Below are positions 58,949 through 64,000 of a DNA stretch of 64,000 bases, piece after piece. The translations under genes and the position numbers were made by a program. This stretch comes from Alcanivorax sp. (GTDB lineage Bacteria > Pseudomonadota > Gammaproteobacteria > Pseudomonadales > Alcanivoracaceae): contig NZ_PBSH01000008.1 in assembly GCF_002726155.1 (NCBI RefSeq), forward strand, positions 48,988 through 112,987, given 5' to 3'. Position 1 is the first letter of the stretch, and each line of letters starts with the position of its first letter. Below the pieces are notes generated by a model, which was given only the letters and a program-made list of their open reading frames with translations, ran no database searches and was not told where the DNA came from.

Positions 58949-59422
58949 TCAGTCGTTTGATGCGTTTTGCGCTGATGACGGCGTCCAGGGTTCCACGGTG
59001 AGCCAGAGCCCTTCGTGTTGGGTAATGCGCACCATATCTCCTGGATTCAGGGGTTGGCTGCACTGGGCCTGCCAGCGGGCGCCGCGGTAGCTGACGGTGC
59101 CGGTGCCTTTGGCGAAGGCTTCAGCCACGGTGGCGCGGTGGCCGATCAAGCCGGCGCTGTCTTCCTCGCCCTGGCGTTGCCGCTCGCGCCCCATCAGCTT
59201 GTCATTGAGAACCCGGCGAACAAACACCAGCAGCAACACACTGGTAACCGCGAAAATAGTGAGTTCCCAGGTGGTGTCGTCGAGCAGGCCGAGAAATTTC
59301 AGGCTGCCCACCAGCAGTGCGGCGATACCGAAAAAGATCACCACCAGGCCAGAGACGGCAAATTCGGCGATCATCAGAGCGAGCCCGGCGATAATCCAGT
59401 AACTGTATTCCGGCATATCCAT
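58949..59422 (-). CDS. NfeD-family protein
   Basis: A 157-residue protein with four membrane helices (MPEYSYWIIAGLALMIAEFAVSGLVVIFFGIAALLVG; TIFAVTSVLLLVFVRRVLND) and a C-terminal OB-fold NfeD domain (GHRATVAEAFAKGTGTVSYRGARWQAQCSQPLNPGDMVRITQHEGL). It is the short type without the ClpP-like protease. ATG 59422 (MDMPEYS) is selected. It precedes qmcA by 66 bases in the same direction, hence a two-gene operon. Confidence 0.88.
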   Translation of the reverse strand: MDMPEYSYWIIAGLALMIAEFAVSGLVVIFFGIAALLVGSLKFLGLLDDTTWELTIFAVTSVLLLVFVRRVLNDKLMGRERQRQGEEDSAGLIGHRATVAEAFAKGTGTVSYRGARWQAQCSQPLNPGDMVRITQHEGLWLTVEPWTPSSAQNASND

Positions 59423-59581
59423 ACCTGTGTTCCTGTGCATTATTCTGATGCACAAAGATAGCACGTTGGTGACAGGTCCGTCGGTAGGAAATGGCTGAAA
59501 ATGCGCAGTTGCAAGCTTCAAGCTGCAACGCGGGGAGGGGTATTGGGTTGGGCGATAAGGTGGGCCGCGCTTCGGGGAACT

Positions 59582-59661
59582 GTGACGAGTCACGAGTAAC
59601 GAGTTTCGAAAGGCAAAACCGGGCCCACTGTTTTCGCTTTTCGAAACTCGTTACTCGAACC
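59582..59661. repeat. Short inverted-repeat element, relative of 35491-35708
   Basis: Arms CGAGTAACGAGTTTCGAAA (59593-59611) and the perfect complement (59639-59657) enclose GGCAAAACCGGGCCCACTG. The left arm plus GGCAAAACCGGGC matches the left end of the larger element between ggt and coaD. The rest of the 337-base gap between nfeD and slyD shows no gene. Confidence 0.82.
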
Positions 59662-59759
59662 AAGGGTTCAAGCACCTGCGGTGAGGTCGCGGAGAAGGCC
59701 TGTGAGTTTATCCGGCCTTTCCCCGCGTTGGTGCGTGCCGCGCGATGCATGAAGCGGAG

Positions 59760-60248
59760 TTAGTGCTGATGCCCGCCGACGCCATGGGCGTGTTTGTGGG
59801 CTTTCTCGTCTTCGGTTGCGTCACGAATATCAGTGATTTCCACCACGAAGCGCAGGGACTTGCCGGCCAGTGGATGGTTGGCGTCCACGTCCACGGTTTT
59901 CAGGCCCACTTTCAACACGGTGAGCATGCGCGGGCCTTCATCGGTGGAAACGGTGACCACTTTGCCCGGTTCCAGTTTGCCTGCGTGCTTCAGGTATTTG
60001 CGTGAAATACGCTGGAACAGCTCGTTGTTGTATTCACCGTAGGCGTCTTCCGGGCTGATGGTGACATCCACTTCATCGCCAGTGTTCTTGCCTTCGAGCG
60101 CCACTTCCAGGCCCTTGATGATGTTGTTGTAGCCGTGCAGGTAGGCCATGGGCTCGCCGGTTTCCCGGGAGCTTTCAATTTCACTGCCGTCATCGGCGTT
60201 GAACAGACTGTATTGCAAGGTGACCACCTTGCCGTTTTCGATAGTCAT
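59760..60248 (-). CDS. slyD: FKBP-type prolyl isomerase SlyD
   Basis: A 162-residue peptidyl-prolyl isomerase: FKBP domain with the chaperone IF insert (VVTLQYSLFNADDGSEIESS, YLHGYNNIIKGLEVALEGKNTGDEVDVTISPEDAYGEYN) and a C-terminal His-rich tail (HKHAHGVGGHQH) for nickel or zinc binding. SlyD assists folding and metallates hydrogenase and urease in some species. ATG 60248 gives the usual start (MTIENGKVV). The His tail is shorter than in E. coli SlyD. Confidence 0.94.
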   Translation of the reverse strand: MTIENGKVVTLQYSLFNADDGSEIESSRETGEPMAYLHGYNNIIKGLEVALEGKNTGDEVDVTISPEDAYGEYNNELFQRISRKYLKHAGKLEPGKVVTVSTDEGPRMLTVLKVGLKTVDVDANHPLAGKSLRFVVEITDIRDATEDEKAHKHAHGVGGHQH

Positions 60249-60335
60249 GCGAGCCACTCCAGGGGCTGAAAATAGGGGGAGCCGGATGCGAGCCCGGGGT
60301 GGCAGCATTGTGCCGCCGCCCTGGGCTGCAGGCAA

Positions 60336-61856
60336 TTAGGCTTGTTGCTTGCGCAACAGTTCGCCGGCCAGTGCGGGGCCAGTCCACAGGCTGGGCAGCA
60401 GAACCAGTGAGACCGGTACCGCCGTGACCACAATGAATTTCTGCAAGGCGTCAATGCCGCCATCACCGATGCTGATCAGAATGGCGGCGCTGGCGCCCAT
60501 CATGATGCCCCAGAATACCCGTATGGCCGAGGGCGGCTCTTCTGTGCCGGTCATCACCACGGATACGCTATAGGTCATGGAGTCGCCGGTGGTGGCCACG
60601 AAGATGGTGGTCAGTACCAGAAACAGGCCGGACAGCAAGGTGCCCCAGGGCAGGGCCTGGGTGGTGGCCAGCAAGGCGGCGGGCAGATTAAAGCCTTCGA
60701 ACGGTTTGGAAATAATGCCCGGCTGGGCAATTTCCAGGGAGATGCCGGTGCCGCCGACAATAGTGAACCAGAAGCAGGTGACGAGAGGGGCCACCAGCGC
60801 CACCACGCCGACCAGCTGTCGCAGGGTGCGGCCGCGGGAAATGCGTGCCACAAACAGTGCCATTAAGGGGCCATAGCCGATAAACCAGCCCCAGAAGAAC
60901 ACCGTCCACCAGTCCAGCCAGCCAGGGTCACCGCGGAAGGTAGCCATAGGGAAAAACTCGCCCAGGTAAGTGCCAAGGCCCTGCACGAAACCGTCGATAA
61001 TGAATGCGGTCGGGCCGGCGATCAGGATAAAGACCATTAGCACGATGGCGAGGATCACATTAAAGCGGCTGAGGATCTGGATGCCCCGGTTTACGCCGGT
61101 AATGGCGCTGATGGTGTAGATCAAAACCAGGCCGAGGATAACGGCGAGTTGAGTGCTGAAGTTATCGGCGATACCAAATAAATCATTCAGACCGAAGCTG
61201 ACTTGCAGGCCAAGAAAGCCGATGGGGCCAACCGTGCCGGCGACCACCGCCAGCACACAGCAGGCATCGACGATTGCCCCGCCGGGGCCGTGGATGATGC
61301 GGTTACCGAATACCGGATACAGCAGTGTCCGGGGTTTCAACGGCAAGCCTTTTTCGTAGTGCAACACCATCAGGGTGACGCTGGTCAGGCAACCGAGAAT
61401 GGCCCAGGCCAGAAAGCCCCAGTGCATGAAGCTCTGCGCCAGAGCATTTGTGCCCTGCTCCATGGGCGTGCTGCCTTCCCCAAACAACGGCGGTGCCGAG
61501 ATGAAATGGGCAATGGGTTCCGCTGCCGCCCAGAACACGCCACCGCCGGCGAGCAGGGTACACATGATGATTGACACCCACTTGAAGGTGGATAGCTCCG
61601 GTTTATCCATCCCCCCCAGGCGAACGTTGCCAGTGCGGCTGATGGCCAGATACAGGGAAACGAAAAAGGTGGCCAGCATCAGCAGCTGCCAATAGGCGCC
61701 AAACAACTTGGTGGACCAGGCAAAGCTGGTTTGTACCCAGGCGGCGGTTTGCTCAAGATCCCAGAGGGACAGGCCCACAAACAGCAGGATCAGGCCGCCA
61801 CTGAGAATAAAGACCGGCACATCCACGGCCTGAAAGGTACGAGACAAGAAAGACAT
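60336..61856 (-). CDS. BCCT-family betaine/choline/carnitine transporter
   Basis: A 506-residue protein with 12 membrane helices. The family signature region is GWLDWWTVFFWGWFIGYGPLMALFVARISRGRTLRQL (split reading, about residues 312-350), and the glycine-rich helix is near LVVTAV-type segments. BCCT proteins import glycine betaine, choline or related compounds with sodium or proton for osmoprotection. It lacks the long osmosensing C-terminal extension of BetP, so it is likely a constitutive or substrate-induced importer. Monocistronic; no betaine-metabolism genes are nearby. Confidence 0.9.
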   Translation of the reverse strand: MSFLSRTFQAVDVPVFILSGGLILLFVGLSLWDLEQTAAWVQTSFAWSTKLFGAYWQLLMLATFFVSLYLAISRTGNVRLGGMDKPELSTFKWVSIIMCTLLAGGGVFWAAAEPIAHFISAPPLFGEGSTPMEQGTNALAQSFMHWGFLAWAILGCLTSVTLMVLHYEKGLPLKPRTLLYPVFGNRIIHGPGGAIVDACCVLAVVAGTVGPIGFLGLQVSFGLNDLFGIADNFSTQLAVILGLVLIYTISAITGVNRGIQILSRFNVILAIVLMVFILIAGPTAFIIDGFVQGLGTYLGEFFPMATFRGDPGWLDWWTVFFWGWFIGYGPLMALFVARISRGRTLRQLVGVVALVAPLVTCFWFTIVGGTGISLEIAQPGIISKPFEGFNLPAALLATTQALPWGTLLSGLFLVLTTIFVATTGDSMTYSVSVVMTGTEEPPSAIRVFWGIMMGASAAILISIGDGGIDALQKFIVVTAVPVSLVLLPSLWTGPALAGELLRKQQA

Positions 61857-62035
61857 TGCGGTCTCCTGTGAGACGCGACCGGGGCGCAGGCAGTGCTGCG
61901 GCGAACAAGGAGACCAGAACGGAAAACCCGGTAACTGCGGCCAGGACCTTGGGTCACAGGTGAATGAGTGCGTTGCGTAAACGCATGAAACAATGGCGTT
62001 ATTCTACACGACCCGAGCGCTGGCCGGCAGCGGGT

Positions 62036-63028
62036 TCACTGCTTTGCGTCGGGATGCAGGCCCAGCGCCTTGCGATCTGTGCCCTTGCGAATCTCACTCA
62101 GCAGGCGGCTGGATTGCCGGTACCAGTTACGGCGGCCGCGGGGGCTCCATTTGAAACGTTTGTAGGTCCACTGGTACTGGCTCAGGTTACGGTCGATACA
62201 GCGCTGCAGGCCGCTGTTCATGGCGGTAAGAATATCGGTGGTGTTGTTGGCCTGCTCGATGGCCGGGGCCTCTTCGAAGTGCAGGTGGATATCTTTGACG
62301 CCGCCTTCGCCGCGAATGCAGGAGACGATAAACACATGGGGGCGGTAACGCTGGACCAGTTTGTCGATCAGCGCCGGGGTGGGTACGTCATAGCCAAAGA
62401 ACGGCACAGAGGGGTTACTGCGGTTGCCCGGATTATGGTCGGAAAGAATGCCCAGGGTGCCGCCGGCTTTCATGGCCGCCAGTGCCTGCTTGACGCCCTG
62501 GCTGTTGGTCGGGATAAGCACGGAGCCGGTGCGTTCGCGGGCCGCCTTGACCATGGCATCCATCAGCGTGGCCGGGTGGGGCTGGTACATGATCAGGGTT
62601 TTGTCCCGGCTACCCTTGTCGCCCACATACAGGTTGCTGATTTCCCAGCTGCCCTGGTGCAGTGACAGCATCAATACTGGCCGTTCGCTGGCGCAGGCAT
62701 CGAGAAAGGCCTGTTCGCCATGGATATGGGTCACCCGTGACAGGGTTTCCTCCACGGGCCGGTGCCAGACGTGGCTGAATTCGGTGAGCGTGCGGCCCAG
62801 CTCGCGCAGGCTCTGGCGGCCGATTTTTTTGGCTTGTGCATAGGACATCTGCGGGTGAGTGGCCAGCAGGTTGATCAGCACCACCCGGTAGGCGCTGGCG
62901 TAGCGCAGCGGCACCAGGGTCACGAGGGTAGCAACGGCGGCACCGAACCCGGTGACCAGCGGCAAGGGAAGCCAGGCAAGCAGGCGAACCACCATCCACA
63001 GACGGCGGCCGGGGTATTGTTTATTCAT
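62036..63028 (-). CDS. LpxL/HtrB-like lysophospholipid acyltransferase
   Basis: A 330-residue protein with an N-terminal membrane helix (about residues 15-38) and the LPLAT core: VVLINLLATHPQMSYAQAKKIGRQSLRELGRTLTEF, LMLSLHQGSWEISNLYVG with the HxxxW/E catalytic block (H-Q-G-S-W-E), GGTLGILSDHNPGNRSNPSVPFFG and QYQWTYKRFKWSPRGRRNWY at the C-terminus. It likely adds a secondary acyl chain to lipid A or to an ornithine/aryl-polyene lipid. Its start overlaps the stop of the metallo-hydrolase gene by eight bases. Confidence 0.88.
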   Translation of the reverse strand: MNKQYPGRRLWMVVRLLAWLPLPLVTGFGAAVATLVTLVPLRYASAYRVVLINLLATHPQMSYAQAKKIGRQSLRELGRTLTEFSHVWHRPVEETLSRVTHIHGEQAFLDACASERPVLMLSLHQGSWEISNLYVGDKGSRDKTLIMYQPHPATLMDAMVKAARERTGSVLIPTNSQGVKQALAAMKAGGTLGILSDHNPGNRSNPSVPFFGYDVPTPALIDKLVQRYRPHVFIVSCIRGEGGVKDIHLHFEEAPAIEQANNTTDILTAMNSGLQRCIDRNLSQYQWTYKRFKWSPRGRRNWYRQSSRLLSEIRKGTDRKALGLHPDAKQ

Positions 63029-64000
63029 GTGTCAGTTCAATGGTCAGGGTTTCGCCATGCTGCGGAACCCGAAAATGTGCGTGTTCAATGTGTTGTTCTG
63101 TCAGGGCCTGGGCCAGCGCCTTGGGCGGCGCATCCATGGGTTCGTCTGTGAGCACGAAAGTGCCCCAGTGCATGGCCAGGGACTGGCGCGCCTGAATATC
63201 CTGGTGGATTTTAACCGCTTCTGCCGGGTTGATGTGCACCGGTGACATGAACCAGCGCGGCTCGTAGGCCCCAATGGGCAATAATGCCAGATCTACCGGT
63301 CCGAATACTTGTCCAATTTCGTTAAACAGCGGTGCATACCCGGTATCGCCGGCAAAATAGAGGCTGAAATCCGGGAAATTAAGGCGCCAGCTGCACCACA
63401 GGGTCTGGTTGTGATCGTTAGGACCCCGTCCGCTGAAATGCTGGGCGGGCAGGCAGAAAGCCTCCACCTGGCCATGGTAGTCGCTCTGCCACCAGCCCAG
63501 CTCGATGATCCGTTCTACCCCCAACTTGCGCAGCCAGGCGGCAATACCCTGGGGAACGAACCAGAGAATGTCGCGCCCGAAGCGGGCCTGTAATTGCTTT
63601 ACCGAGGCCTTGTCCAGGTGGTCGTAGTGGTTATGGGATATCAGCACCGCATTGATGTCGGGCAGTTGCTCGATGGTGAGTGCTGGCGGCACCGCCCGCT
63701 TCGGGCCGGCGAAGGTGAACGGGGAGCAACGATCGGAAAACACCGGATCGGTGAGCAGGTTCCAGCCCCGGTGCTGGAACAGATAGGTGGCGTGGCCGAT
63801 CCAGGTGATTTGCGGGCGGTTGCCGGGGTGGCGCAGTTGCTCCGGATCCGGGGTGTGTAACGGAAAGGACTGGTGGTCGGGGAAGCGTCCGCGTGATTCC
63901 CACTGCCAGCGCAGGAAGGCGCCGAGCCCGTGGTGTGGGGTGGCAAACCGGTTGCGAAAAACCTGCCCGCGGCGCTGGCTGGCGGGTTCTTCGGCAGCCA
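63021..64000 (-). CDS. Metallo-beta-lactamase-fold hydrolase (NAPE-PLD/RomA-like), 5' end outside window
   Basis: The frame is open on the minus strand from the window end to 63021, so the start lies beyond 64000. The visible about 325 residues include QITWIGHATYLFQ, DPVFSDRCSPFTFAGPKRAVPPAL, the metal motif ISHNHYDHLD and later FAGDTGYAPLF and AMHWGTF. This is the NAPE-PLD/RomA-like (YtnP/UlaG related) group of the MBL fold, which hydrolyses phosphodiesters of N-acyl phospholipids or related lipids. A GTG within the frame at 63743 is not the start, because conserved residues lie upstream. It overlaps the acyltransferase gene by eight bases, so the two form a lipid-related operon (inference). 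Confidence 0.88.
   Translation of the reverse strand, partial: AAEEPASQRRGQVFRNRFATPHHGLGAFLRWQWESRGRFPDHQSFPLHTPDPEQLRHPGNRPQITWIGHATYLFQHRGWNLLTDPVFSDRCSPFTFAGPKRAVPPALTIEQLPDINAVLISHNHYDHLDKASVKQLQARFGRDILWFVPQGIAAWLRKLGVERIIELGWWQSDYHGQVEAFCLPAQHFSGRGPNDHNQTLWCSWRLNFPDFSLYFAGDTGYAPLFNEIGQVFGPVDLALLPIGAYEPRWFMSPVHINPAEAVKIHQDIQARQSLAMHWGTFVLTDEPMDAPPKALAQALTEQHIEHAHFRVPQHGETLTIELTHE

Overview
The window looks like a chromosomal segment of a marine gammaproteobacterium, most likely Alcanivorax or a close relative. The reasons are a high G+C background, compact operons, an ArfB / SerA / CoaD / RsmE / SlyD core gene set of gammaproteobacterial type, and genes typical of hydrocarbon degraders: a GMC alcohol oxidase with a Tat-exported partner and a coniferyl-type aldehyde dehydrogenase, and several TonB receptor / PepSY iron-uptake genes. 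This assignment is an inference from gene content; no taxonomic marker RNA is present.

Layout. 0-6.5 kb: end of an SPFH protein, an HscC-type Hsp70 with a J-domain/RDD membrane protein, ArfB, a PlsC-like acyltransferase, a START-domain protein and an unrecognised secreted protein. 6.5-18.2 kb: a lipoprotein, a quinone oxidoreductase, an OsmC-YcaO fusion, a TonB receptor with a PepSY partner, a CDF transporter, an FAH-family enzyme and a D-2-hydroxyglutarate-type dehydrogenase divergent from serA. 18.3-23.6 kb: serA, then an outer-membrane lipoprotein cluster (COG3014 - YcfL - LpoB - CsgG/FlgT-like). 23.6-30.8 kb: a REP-associated tyrosine transposase (RAYT) between two REP-pair elements, then PepSY, HPP, CPA2 antiporter and TonB siderophore receptor genes with Fur-box-like sites. 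30.8-36.2 kb: small metabolic genes, ggt and coaD, with two inverted-repeat elements. 36.2-39 kb: a four-gene module of a receiver-like protein, an MglA/Arf-like small GTPase with degenerate nucleotide motifs and two roadblock-type proteins. 39-47.5 kb: an SDR/MerR divergent pair, a RIO kinase, and the alcohol/aldehyde oxidation operon with a TetR regulator.

47.9-51.96 kb is the most unusual part. It is an AT-rich block of four gene cassettes separated by three recognisable attC sites, with an attI-like or attC-like core at the left edge, a truncated attC at the right edge and no integron integrase in the window: a CALIN-type (integrase-less) cassette array. Three of the four cassettes look like antiphage or abortive-infection genes: a frameshifted HEPN (AbiU2-like) protein, an Abi_C/HEPN protein and a SIR2-family protein. 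The fourth encodes an unknown protein with one predicted membrane segment. A 22-bp perfect hairpin and an 18-bp tandem repeat precede the SIR2 gene.

52-64 kb returns to host-like sequence: a YheT hydrolase, RsmE, a cold-shock/DUF1294 fusion, an EamA transporter, TfoX-N and DJ-1 family proteins, an unusual lysine-tailed helix-turn-helix protein, GloA, a third REP-pair element, QmcA/NfeD, SlyD, a BCCT transporter, an LpxL-like acyltransferase and the start-less part of a metallo-beta-lactamase-fold hydrolase. At least four families of interspersed inverted repeats are present; no rRNA, tRNA or CRISPR array was seen.
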